This document shows, one piece after another, positions 18,913 through 26,192 of a stretch of DNA of 64,000 nt. The translations under genes and the position numbers were made by a program. The notes under the pieces are model-generated. The model did no database searches, was not told where the DNA came from, and saw nothing but the letters and a program-made list of their open reading frames with translations. This stretch comes from an uncultured Erysipelotrichaceae bacterium (lineage in GTDB: Bacteria; Bacillota_I; Bacilli_A; RFN20; CAG-826). How positions within the stretch are numbered: the stretch's first letter is position 1; the number at the start of each line of letters is the position of its first letter. The stretch lies in the NCBI GenBank assembly GCA_902787955.1, contig CADAIJ010000003.1:77907-141906 (forward strand), written 5' to 3'.

Positions 18913-19523
18913 TGACCGTTAAGTATCCTAATGGTAAGACATTTGAAACAAAAAAACCTATAGGAACTCAAGCGGATAAGAAAATTGTCTCAGCCAAGCT
19001 CCATAAGTCCGCGGCTAATCGTGGGATGGGTTTAGAATACGATTTAAATCTTTCAAATGAATATTATTTAGAGAAGAATTTGTGTCTTGTTACTAAAAGA
19101 CCTACTCCGATAAATATTGTTAAAGTTGATTACACAAAAGGAGCTAGAATCACTAACGCCTACTTTGAAAAGCAATCCACAACTGACTATAACGGTGTTT
19201 ATAAAGGGAGATATTTAGACTTTGAAGCTAAATCAACTAGATCAAAAACTTCTTTCCCGTTAGCAAATATCTCCGAGCATCAAATTAAACATTTATCTAA
19301 AGTAATCAAACATGGCGGTATTGCCTTCTTTATTATTGAGTTTGCTCTTCTTAATAACGATACATATTTATTAGATGCTTCTTATATTATTGATTTTATT
19401 AATAAAGAAAAACGTAAATCTATTCCATATGAAGACGTTAAAAAATATGGACATCAAATAAAAAGAGGCTATAATCCTCGCCTCGATTATCTTCAAGTTG
19501 TTCAAGAAGTCTACTTTAAATAG
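18912..19523 (+). CDS. recU: Holliday junction resolvase RecU
   Basis: RecU cleaves four-way junctions in Bacillota, replacing RuvC. The 203 residues contain the family start YPNGKTF, then NRGMGLEYDLN, and QSTTDYNGVYKGRYLDFEAKST in two adjoining parts; the DFEAK segment is the PD-(D/E)xK nuclease core. It is translated from the exonuclease stop and converges with nth, overlapping it by 8 bases. Its terminator hairpin begins inside its own last codons. Confidence 0.95.
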   Translation: MTVKYPNGKTFETKKPIGTQADKKIVSAKLHKSAANRGMGLEYDLNLSNEYYLEKNLCLVTKRPTPINIVKVDYTKGARITNAYFEKQSTTDYNGVYKGRYLDFEAKSTRSKTSFPLANISEHQIKHLSKVIKHGGIAFFIIEFALLNNDTYLLDASYIIDFINKEKRKSIPYEDVKKYGHQIKRGYNPRLDYLQVVQEVYFK

Positions 19524-19533
19524 TAGATTTTTT
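19510..19533 (+). terminator. recU terminator
   Basis: TCTACT/AGTAGA stem (19510-19515 with 19522-19527) followed by six T. It spans both convergent stop codons of recU and nth. Confidence 0.7.
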
Positions 19534-20160
19534 CTTTTTAAAGTAAGAACAGAAACCAGTGCAGGCACATTTTTCGCAGTGAGGGTTTTGAGCCTTACAG
19601 ATTTCACGACCAAACCAAATGATTTGATGATTAATCTTAACTAATCTTTCACTTGGGATTTGTTTAACAAGCTTATGCTCCATTTCTAAAACAGAATCTG
19701 ATTCTTTAACCATATTTAATCTTTTAGAAATTCTCTGAACATGAGTGTCCACTGCTAAAAGAGGTTCATTAAAAAGTTCTGCTAAGACACAATTCTTAGT
19801 TTTATTACCGACTCCAGGAAGAGTAACTAAGTATTCAGGATCATTTGGAACACTTGTATAGCCATCTTCAAGAAGCTTGGAAGCAATACCTATAATATTC
19901 TTTGCTTTATTACGAAACATACCGAGAAAAGCGATATGATTTTCAATATCTTTTAAGTCAGCTTTTGCTAAAGATTCTAAGCTTGGATAATCTAAAAAGA
20001 GGCGACTTGTTGCTTTATTAACGGCTTTATCTGTCGTTTGAGCGGATAACATGACCGCGATTAAAAGTTCATAATCTTTTGAGTAATTTAAAGCGCACTT
20101 CGCATTAGGAAAAGTTTCATTTAAAATAACAAAATATATCTTTAAATTTTCTTTAGTCAT
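19516..20160 (-). CDS. nth: endonuclease III
   Basis: DNA glycosylase/AP lyase that removes oxidised pyrimidines. The ATG at 20160 overlaps the dnaD stop by 8 bases and gives a normal 214 residues starting MTKENLKIYF; a longer frame to 20181 adds seven residues inside dnaD. The helix-hairpin-helix LPGVGNKTKN with the catalytic Lys, the catalytic Asp in AVDTHVQRI, and the 4Fe-4S spacing C-x6-C-x2-C-x5-C at the C-terminus are all present. The dnaD-nth pairing is conserved in Bacilli. Confidence 0.96.
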   Translation of the reverse strand: MTKENLKIYFVILNETFPNAKCALNYSKDYELLIAVMLSAQTTDKAVNKATSRLFLDYPSLESLAKADLKDIENHIAFLGMFRNKAKNIIGIASKLLEDGYTSVPNDPEYLVTLPGVGNKTKNCVLAELFNEPLLAVDTHVQRISKRLNMVKESDSVLEMEHKLVKQIPSERLVKINHQIIWFGREICKAQNPHCEKCACTGFCSYFKKKKSTI

Positions 20161-20803
20161 CGAGCCACTTAGTATTAACAATCTTTAATGTTTCTTCTAA
20201 GTTCTTATCCCATTCTGGAGAGATAGAGGTATAACCATTTTTCTCTAAATCATCTCTAGCTTCCCATTGAAGAAGAATCTTATCAACGCTTTTTAAAGTC
20301 TTTTTGCCTTTTGACATAGCTTCTTTTAAAGCATTAATAATGGTTTCGTCAGTGTAACCATGATCAACCCACTCTCCAATTAAAGAGAATTCTAATGGGG
20401 ATAAAGTTCTATTAAGTTCTTTTTCAAAAACTTGGTAAATGTTTTGTAAATAATTAGCTTTTTCTTCGTTTAAGGTATTTTCTTTTTCTTTCGCTAAAGA
20501 AACTTGGAACTCGTCATAGAGCTTTTCTTTAAGAGGTTTCAATGAAACCTTGATACGTTTTCCCATATCATATTGAAGGAAATTCTTTTCAATTAATTTA
20601 ACTAAGATAGAATCGATTTCCGACATCTTAAGATTCATCTTTAAAGATAATAAATCAGGAGTTATTAAAGTATTCTTTTGGTCAAGCAAATGATCAATCA
20701 TAAAAATAACCGCTAATTCATTCTCGGAAATACGTAATTTTTTATAATATTCGAGTAATAGATATTTAAAATCTAAAGCTTCAAACTGGACGTTACTTTT
20801 CAT
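20153..20803 (-). CDS. dnaD: replication initiation protein DnaD
   Basis: Primosomal protein for helicase loading at oriC and restart sites. The N-terminal winged-helix region (about 1-95) and the C-terminal DnaB_2/DnaD domain with GEWVDHGYTDETI and SVDKILLQW match the family. The start is uncertain: ATG at 20803 has no ribosome-binding site, and a TTG at 20821 has none either. I prefer ATG because homologues begin close to it. It precedes nth with overlapping translation. Confidence 0.88.
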   Translation of the reverse strand: MKSNVQFEALDFKYLLLEYYKKLRISENELAVIFMIDHLLDQKNTLITPDLLSLKMNLKMSEIDSILVKLIEKNFLQYDMGKRIKVSLKPLKEKLYDEFQVSLAKEKENTLNEEKANYLQNIYQVFEKELNRTLSPLEFSLIGEWVDHGYTDETIINALKEAMSKGKKTLKSVDKILLQWEARDDLEKNGYTSISPEWDKNLEETLKIVNTKWLDD

Positions 20804-20836
20804 AGTGCAAAAATAATACAATAGACAGACAAAATT

Positions 20837-21463
20837 TTAAAGTAATTTGTCGTCTTTTATTTTATAACCCTTTCTAATCTCCTCTTTGATTTTATCCGGA
20901 TTTAGTTCATTAGTTAAGTAAGATAATTCATTAATTGCTTTTAATGTATTTTCTTCAATCTTAAACCCTAAAACATTCGCAAATCTTTTAGCTCTAATAA
21001 TACGTAACGGATCTTCTTTTATTCTAGTAGATGGGTCTCCAATAAACCTTATAATCATATCATTTAAATCTTTAAAACCACCGCAGAAGTCCACTATTTT
21101 GTAGTTTTCATCAAGATAAATCGCATTAATTGTGAAATCTCGACGAACATAATCTTCTTCAAGTGATTTAGTGAAAGTAATGCTATCTGGGTGTCTTTTA
21201 TCTAAATAATTATTTTCTTTTCTTAAAGTAGTAATATCGACTTTTATACCATTAACTTTTAATCTAACGGAACCATATTTTTCGAAATGATAATTAGCAT
21301 TACTTAAAAATGTTTTCATTTCACTAGGTGTTGCATCAGTCACAAAATCGTAATCTGTTAGTTCTTTTTTAAGAAGATAATCACGAGTTGTGCCGCCTAT
21401 AACATAGAGACGAAAACCGTTTTTATTAAACTCTTTCTTTAATATTTCAAAAATTTCAATCAT
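20837..21463 (-). CDS. CCA-adding enzyme / poly(A) polymerase family protein, C-terminally short
   Basis: A 208-residue class II nucleotidyltransferase. The head domain is complete: YVIGGTTRDYLL, the metal pair DYDFVTDA, RRDFTINAIY and the neck DPLRIIRAKRFA. CCA-adding enzymes normally have 350-450 residues with helical body and tail domains that hold the tRNA; these are missing and no continuation is visible downstream in any frame. It may add CCA in a minimal form, act on another RNA, or be a genuine truncation. A TATTAT box ends 7 bases before ATG with no ribosome-binding site. Downstream lies dnaD. Confidence 0.75.
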   Translation of the reverse strand: MIEIFEILKKEFNKNGFRLYVIGGTTRDYLLKKELTDYDFVTDATPSEMKTFLSNANYHFEKYGSVRLKVNGIKVDITTLRKENNYLDKRHPDSITFTKSLEEDYVRRDFTINAIYLDENYKIVDFCGGFKDLNDMIIRFIGDPSTRIKEDPLRIIRAKRFANVLGFKIEENTLKAINELSYLTNELNPDKIKEEIRKGYKIKDDKLL

Positions 21464-21499
21464 GTTATTAATAATAACACTAAGTTAAAGAAAACAAAA

Positions 21500-21521
21500 A
21501 GGGCATGATATCTCACACCCT
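21500..21521 (-). terminator. hup terminator
   Basis: Minus strand AGGGTGTGA, loop GATA, TCATGCCCT (9 pairs including two G-U), then TTTTTG. Confidence 0.75.
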
Positions 21522-21543
21522 ATATGTTGTTATTAATCAAAGA

Positions 21544-21819
21544 CTATTTGTTAATCTTTTGCATTAATATTTTAGAAGGTTTAAATCCAACAGTAGCGCT
21601 AGCAGGAATTGTAATCTGTTCATGAGTAGTAGGACTTGTGCCTTTTCTAGCATCACGTTGTTTTTTATAAAGAATACCAAATCCTAAAATTTTAATTTGA
21701 TTCCCCTTAACAAGTTCCTTCTCAATAGTGGCAAGTAATTCTTCAACAACTACTCCAACTTCTGAGGCAGGAACATCAGTATTCTCCGCAACTTCTAAAA
21801 TTAGATCTGCTTTATTCAT
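21544..21819 (-). CDS. hup: HU family DNA-binding protein
   Basis: A 91-residue nucleoid protein that bends DNA. It starts MNKADLILEVAE as HU proteins do; the helical part is followed by GFGILYKKQRDARKGT, the base of the DNA-binding arms, and by IPASATVGFKPS. AAGGAG precedes the start. It is a single-gene unit with its own promoter and terminator. HU and IHF-like members cannot be told apart here. Confidence 0.93.
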   Translation of the reverse strand: MNKADLILEVAENTDVPASEVGVVVEELLATIEKELVKGNQIKILGFGILYKKQRDARKGTSPTTHEQITIPASATVGFKPSKILMQKINK

Positions 21820-21835
21820 TCGATAGCTCTCCTTC

Positions 21836-21864
21836 CCTTATTAGCAATTATAATACCAATAAGG
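21836..21864 (-). promoter_or_regulatory. hup promoter inside a 7-bp inverted repeat
   Basis: CCTTATT/AATAAGG arms (21836-21842 and 21858-21864) flank a minus-strand TATAAT (21848-21853). The repeat straddles the likely -10 box, so it may be an operator, or simply the end of the der transcript. Confidence 0.4.
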
Positions 21865-21879
21865 AAAAAAAGTCACTTT

Positions 21880-23187
21880 TTAAATTCTTTCTCGAAGGAC
21901 GATTTCGATAGGAGTTCCCGTTAATTCGAAACTATCACGTAATTTATTTTCTAAATATCTTAAGTAAGAAAAGTGAGCGTATTTAGGTTTGTTTACAAAT
22001 AAAACAAAAGTTGGAGGACATGTATTTGCTTGGTTTGCAAAATAAATTCTAAGTCTTCCGCCATTAAAATCAGGCGCTTCATTCATCGTTTGAGCGTCTT
22101 GAATTACATCATTTAAAACACTGGTTGGAATATGAGTATCGTAAGCTTTATGAGTTAAAGAAATAGCATCATAAATCTTATCAACATGGTATTTTGATTT
22201 AGCGGAAACAAATACAATTGGAGCGTAGCTTAAAAACTGGAATTCTTTTCTAATCTTCTTTTCAAAATCTGACATTGTATTTTGTTCGTGTTTAATTAAA
22301 TCCCATTTATTGACCACGATAACGATAGCTTTCTTCTTTTCAACTGCGTAACCCACAACATGTTTATCTTGTTCAGTTATTCCGTGGTCTGCATCGATAA
22401 CAAAAAGAATGATCTCTGCTCTATCAATTGAGGCTAAAGCACGTAAGGAGGAATATTTATCAATTGATTCATAAATTTTTCCTCTCTTTTTAAGACCAGC
22501 AGTATCAATAACAACATATTTTTGTCCATCTTTTTCAAATGGAGTGTCAACAGAGTCTCTTGTTGTACCAACAATGTCACTAACAATAACTCTTTCTTTA
22601 TTAAGTAAAGCATTAACTAAGGAAGATTTACCAACATTAGGTCTACCGATAATAGAAATAGTAATCGCATCTTCATAAGTATCAACTTTATCATCAGGTA
22701 ATTTTTGTACAATTTGGTCTAAAATATCACCAATACCAATACCGTGTTCGCCAGAGGTTGGAATAGGCTCGCCAAGACCTAAAGAATAGAATTCATTGAT
22801 ACCAAAAAGCATGTCTTGATTATCAACTTTATTAACCGCTAAAATGACTGGTTTACGGGACTTGTGCAGGATTTTTGAGACTAAACGGTCATCATTTGAG
22901 ACGCCTTTTTTGCCATCCACTACAAAGACAATCACATCAGCTTCATCGATAGCAATTTCCGCTTGCATTCTAATTTGTTCTTGGAAAGGGCGATCCGCCA
23001 TTTCAATACCACCGGTATCGATAATTCTAAATTCTCTTCCAAGCCAAGAAGCTGATTCATATAAACGGTCTCTTGTAACACCAGGTTCATCATCCACGAT
23101 GGCACGTCTAGAACCAACGATACGATTAAAAATCGTTGATTTACCAACGTTTGGACTACCTACAATTGCTACTACACCAACCGCCAT
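21880..23187 (-). CDS. der: ribosome biogenesis GTPase Der
   Basis: Tandem-GTPase protein (EngA) required for 50S assembly. In 435 residues the first G domain shows GSPNVGKST and NKVDNQD, the second GRPNVGKSS, DTAGLKKRGK and NKWDLIK, and the C-terminal KH-like domain ends FELTGTPIEIVLRERI. The start overlaps the cmk stop by one base (TAATG); cmk-der is a common Bacillota pair. Length and motifs are normal. Confidence 0.97.
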   Translation of the reverse strand: MAVGVVAIVGSPNVGKSTIFNRIVGSRRAIVDDEPGVTRDRLYESASWLGREFRIIDTGGIEMADRPFQEQIRMQAEIAIDEADVIVFVVDGKKGVSNDDRLVSKILHKSRKPVILAVNKVDNQDMLFGINEFYSLGLGEPIPTSGEHGIGIGDILDQIVQKLPDDKVDTYEDAITISIIGRPNVGKSSLVNALLNKERVIVSDIVGTTRDSVDTPFEKDGQKYVVIDTAGLKKRGKIYESIDKYSSLRALASIDRAEIILFVIDADHGITEQDKHVVGYAVEKKKAIVIVVNKWDLIKHEQNTMSDFEKKIRKEFQFLSYAPIVFVSAKSKYHVDKIYDAISLTHKAYDTHIPTSVLNDVIQDAQTMNEAPDFNGGRLRIYFANQANTCPPTFVLFVNKPKYAHFSYLRYLENKLRDSFELTGTPIEIVLRERI

Positions 23188-23849
23188 TATTCAGTCTTTT
23201 CCTTAATAATTTTCATGACTTCTTCCACTACTTCATCAATAGTTAATTTAGTAGTGTCTAATAAGATACTATCATCAGCAGGTTTTAAAGGAGCAAAGGC
23301 TCTAGTGGAGTCAATTGTGTCTCTTTTCTTAACATCAGCAATAATATCTTCTAAAGTAGTTGGAATACCTTTTTCTTGGTTTTCAATAAAGCGACGATGG
23401 GCTCTTTCTTCTGCAGACGCAATCATGAAGATTTTAACTTCAGCATGTGGAAGAACATATGTTCCAATATCTCTACCATCCATAACTACAGATACTCTTT
23501 TAGACATTGCTCTTTGTTGTTCCACTAAAGCAAGACGAATATCTTTATAAGAAGCGATATAAGAGACGTTGCCAGAAACTAAAGGTTCTCTAATTACTTT
23601 AGTAACATCTTCACCGGAACAAATAACTGTTCCATCTTTATGTAATTCAATATTTACTTCAGGGATTAAAGCACAAGAAGCTTTTTCATCTTTAGGATCA
23701 ACACCTTTTTTAATTACATAGTAAGTAAAAGCACGATACATCGCACCAGTGTCGATATAAGTAAAACCTAACTTCTTAGCGACGATTTTAGAAATAGTGG
23801 ATTTTCCAGCAGCAGCTGGACCATCAATTGCTACACAAATACGTTTCAT
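23187..23849 (-). CDS. cmk: cytidylate kinase
   Basis: Phosphorylates CMP and dCMP with ATP. The 220 residues begin MKRICVAIDGPAAAGKST with the P-loop at about 9-17, followed by YIDTGAMYRA, MDGRDIGT and RRFIENQEKG. The ribosome-binding site is GGGGGT. Two bases separate it from the upstream membrane-protein gene, and it overlaps der downstream, so three genes form one unit. Confidence 0.96.
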   Translation of the reverse strand: MKRICVAIDGPAAAGKSTISKIVAKKLGFTYIDTGAMYRAFTYYVIKKGVDPKDEKASCALIPEVNIELHKDGTVICSGEDVTKVIREPLVSGNVSYIASYKDIRLALVEQQRAMSKRVSVVMDGRDIGTYVLPHAEVKIFMIASAEERAHRRFIENQEKGIPTTLEDIIADVKKRDTIDSTRAFAPLKPADDSILLDTTKLTIDEVVEEVMKIIKEKTE

Positions 23850-23851
23850 TG

Positions 23852-24181
23852 TTATTTACCCCCGAAAAGTAAAATTGCTAAATAAATTGCTAAACCCAAT
23901 AAGATAACTGCGGCAATGATGGCAATAATAATAGCGAAAGGGATCTGAACTTTCTGTTTTTTGAAAGGATTCTTTTCACCTTCACCCTTATCATATAGTT
24001 CATATGCATCGCATATCTTATCAAAAGAGATAGATTGTTTAGACTTAGTAGATGGATTATCGTCATCTTTTAGCATGTGAGAAACTTTCTCCGATGTTTT
24101 CCTTTTTGAAGTTACTTCTTCGCCGGATTCGGATTGAATTTCATTACGAAGTTCACGATATCTTTCTACACGAGTTTCCAA
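23852..24181 (-). CDS. small single-pass membrane protein of unknown function, TTG start
   Basis: 109 residues: a charged cytoplasmic stretch with an N-terminal ERYRELRNEI helix, a low-complexity Ser/Lys/Asp linker, then one C-terminal membrane helix (about 83-106) ending LLFGGK. The start is TTG at 24181 with GAGGA 8 bases upstream; no ATG gives as long a product. Topology would put nearly all of the protein in the cytoplasm (inference). It leads the cmk-der unit. Short ERYRxxR-type N-termini occur in small division-associated proteins of Bacilli, but I do not recognise this gene. Confidence 0.6.
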   Translation of the reverse strand: METRVERYRELRNEIQSESGEEVTSKRKTSEKVSHMLKDDDNPSTKSKQSISFDKICDAYELYDKGEGEKNPFKKQKVQIPFAIIIAIIAAVILLGLAIYLAILLFGGK

Positions 24182-24315
24182 AACAAAATCCTCAATTTAG
24201 TTATTTTATCTTAAATCCTTCTTATTTTGTAGAACAAAAGCAACAAAATTATCGACTTTTTTATACTCGTTTTATTAGTAGTATAAATTTAGGCCTTATT
24301 ATTCGAATTTCTTAT

Positions 24316-24343
24316 TTGAATATTAGCGTTTTTACTTTATAAT
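24316..24343 (+). promoter_or_regulatory. ferredoxin promoter
   Basis: TTGAAT (24316-24321), 16-base spacer, TATAAT (24338-24343), followed by GGAGGAAA before the ATG. Confidence 0.6.
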
Positions 24344-24365
24344 AAAGCCACGGAGGAAATTTAAT

Positions 24366-24536
24366 ATGCCAAAAGTACTAGTTGATTCAGATGCTTGTGG
24401 TTCCTGCGGTTTATGCGTTGGATCTCGCCCAGACGTCTTCGAATTCGATGATGATGGAAAAGCTAGAGCGGTCGTCGAAAGTATCGACGATGAACTCGAC
24501 TTCGAATGCCCATTCGGTGCAATCTCAGTTGAATAA
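24366..24536 (+). CDS. 4Fe-4S ferredoxin, 56 aa
   Basis: A small electron carrier below the usual ORF length cutoff, translated here by eye. Four cysteines (C11, C14, C17, C48) in the pattern CGSCGLC and CPFGAI bind one 4Fe-4S cluster; acidic residues dominate (DDDGK, SIDDELD). GGAGGAAA precedes the start, a sigma-A promoter lies upstream and a strong terminator follows, so it is a single-gene unit. Codons are biased to C in the third position, as in the surface lipoproteins further on, which suggests high expression. Confidence 0.93.
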   Translation: MPKVLVDSDACGSCGLCVGSRPDVFEFDDDGKARAVVESIDDELDFECPFGAISVE

Positions 24537-24556
24537 TTCCAACGCTTTAGATATAT

Positions 24557-24585
24557 GGGAGTCAGAAATGACTCCTTTTCTTTTT
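24557..24585 (+). terminator. ferredoxin terminator
   Basis: Perfect GGAGTCA/TGACTCC stem with GAAA tetraloop (24558-24575) followed by TTTTCTTTTT. Confidence 0.92.
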
Positions 24586-24588
24586 CTT

Positions 24589-25302
24589 TTAAAGTCTATT
24601 CTGTCTTACTTTTTCAATAAGTTTACGAAGTGGCTTATAAATAAGAATTGTAATTACCACAACAATAGAGTTTTTAATTAAGTTAAATGGAACAACTGCC
24701 ACTAAAGCATAAGCCCATTTAATATCTCCAATAGGATTATCTTTATACGCGCTAAGTAAACGATCAAGTGGTACACCATAGAATTCAACATAGAATGGGA
24801 TGGATAAATAGACATTCAAGACTGTAGCAACAATTACTTGGCAAACAAAGCCCACTCCTAAACCAATAAGTGCACCTTTAATCTTTCTATTCTTTTTATA
24901 AATTAAAGTAGCAGGAAGAATAAAGGCGGTTGAGAATACTAAGTCGCTAAGTTCACCAACTAAGACGGTATTTGAAATTGGAAGTTTAATTAAGGTCTTA
25001 AGTAAGATAACAAAGAAACCAGTTAATGGACCATAGGCAAAACCTGCGATAAAGGCCGGAATTTCATCAAAGTGAATCTCTAAAAAAGATGGAAATCCAG
25101 GTATAGCAAATTTAAGGAATGGAATGGTATATAAAATCGTAGAAATTGCCCCAAATATGCCAACCCTTGCAATGAATTTGGTTAAATCGAACTTGCTATT
25201 TTCTTTTGCTTTATGTTCTTTTTTGTTTAGATAAAGTGCGAATAAAAATAAGATAACGAATGCGATACCTGAGAAAAGTTTTAGATATTGTTCTTCTTTC
25301 AT
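24589..25302 (-). CDS. ribU: riboflavin ECF transporter S component
   Basis: Substrate-binding membrane subunit that imports riboflavin with the shared ECF energising module (not in this window). The 237 residues have about six membrane helices; FPSFLEIHFDEIPAFIAGFAYGP, written here as one family signature in two parts (FPSFLEIHFDEIP and AFIAGFAYGP), is the RibU hallmark. An extra N-terminal helix followed by a charged KKEHKAKE stretch makes it longer than usual. An FMN riboswitch directly upstream confirms substrate and regulation. Confidence 0.93.
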   Translation of the reverse strand: MKEEQYLKLFSGIAFVILFLFALYLNKKEHKAKENSKFDLTKFIARVGIFGAISTILYTIPFLKFAIPGFPSFLEIHFDEIPAFIAGFAYGPLTGFFVILLKTLIKLPISNTVLVGELSDLVFSTAFILPATLIYKKNRKIKGALIGLGVGFVCQVIVATVLNVYLSIPFYVEFYGVPLDRLLSAYKDNPIGDIKWAYALVAVVPFNLIKNSIVVVITILIYKPLRKLIEKVRQNRL

Positions 25303-25327
25303 AAAAAATAACCCTCCTCAGGGCTAT
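25302..25327 (-). terminator. riboswitch expression platform: terminator that also covers the ribU ribosome-binding site
   Basis: Minus strand ATAGCCCT, loop GAGG, AGGGTTAT (25308-25327, one G-U pair) followed by TTTTTT directly before the ATG. GGAGGG, the likely ribosome-binding site, lies in the loop and 3' arm, so the same hairpin can stop transcription and hide the start. Confidence 0.8.
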
Positions 25328-25350
25328 AAAATGAAATAACTTATAAGATA

Positions 25351-25454
25351 GTTTCTTTCATCCAGACTTTACTGTCGCCTCTAGAATCTCACTAGATCAG
25401 CCAATTGGCTCGTGGGGTATACCACCGGTCGGGAATTGCACCCTGCCCTGAAAC
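25351..25454 (-). promoter_or_regulatory. FMN riboswitch (RFN element)
   Basis: On the minus strand the conserved strings AGGGCAGGGTG, AATTCCCGACCGGTGGTA, GAGCCAATTGGCTGAT, GCGACAGTAAAGTCTGGATG and the closing helix GTTTC/GAAAC are all present in order. FMN binding is expected to turn off ribU. Confidence 0.97.
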
Positions 25455-25484
25455 AAATAAAATTATATAACTAATTAAAAATAA

Positions 25485-26192
25485 TTAAAGTGGTTTGTTC
25501 TTAATTAAAGAATAAGAACGTGGATATTTATGTTCAGTAGCTTTTCTTTTACGAATAACTAGGAAGCTACGACCATCATTTATATAAGGAAGATTATAGG
25601 TATATTTTTCTTCAATTTCGGCGGATAAAATATGCAAAGCGCGTTTAGCTTGTTTAATCTCAATATCCACCATCGAACCTTTATAGGCTAAAAAGTGGCC
25701 ATTTACTTTGAGCAAAGGAATGGTTAATTCAAGTAAAACATTAAGTTGAGATACCGCTCTAGCGGAAGCATAATCAAATTGTTCTTTATATTTATTAAGC
25801 GATTCTGCTCTAGCTTCTAATAAAGTGACATTATCTAAATGAAGTTTTTCTTTAACTTCGTTCATAAATGAAACTTTTTTACCAGTGGATTCCACTAAGG
25901 TAATTTTTAAATTTGGACACATGATAGCTAAACATAATCCTGGGAAGCCTGCACCTGAACCAATATCAATTAATGATTCACTTTCATTAAAATGAACATA
26001 TTTAAGAGGATAAATTGAATCAATAAAGTGTTTAACTAAAACATCATCTTCTTCTTTAATCGCAGTTAAGTTAAAGCGTCTATTCCACTCAATTAATAAA
26101 CTTTCATATGTTGAAAACTTCTCAAGAATAGTCTCATCCGCTTGAGTTCCTAGCTCTTTTTCGATAAATTCTTTTAGTTTTTCTTTATTCAT
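25485..26192 (-). CDS. rsmG: 16S rRNA (guanine-527-N7)-methyltransferase
   Basis: SAM-dependent enzyme that methylates G527 of 16S rRNA. The 235 residues show the N-terminal LIEWNRRFNLTAI, SAM motif I IDIGSGAGFPG and ASARAVSQL. The gene overlaps mnmG by 8 bases, the classical gidA-gidB pair, although here the pair follows the suf operon and not the replication origin. Length and motifs are normal. Confidence 0.96.
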   Translation of the reverse strand: MNKEKLKEFIEKELGTQADETILEKFSTYESLLIEWNRRFNLTAIKEEDDVLVKHFIDSIYPLKYVHFNESESLIDIGSGAGFPGLCLAIMCPNLKITLVESTGKKVSFMNEVKEKLHLDNVTLLEARAESLNKYKEQFDYASARAVSQLNVLLELTIPLLKVNGHFLAYKGSMVDIEIKQAKRALHILSAEIEEKYTYNLPYINDGRSFLVIRKRKATEHKYPRSYSLIKNKPL

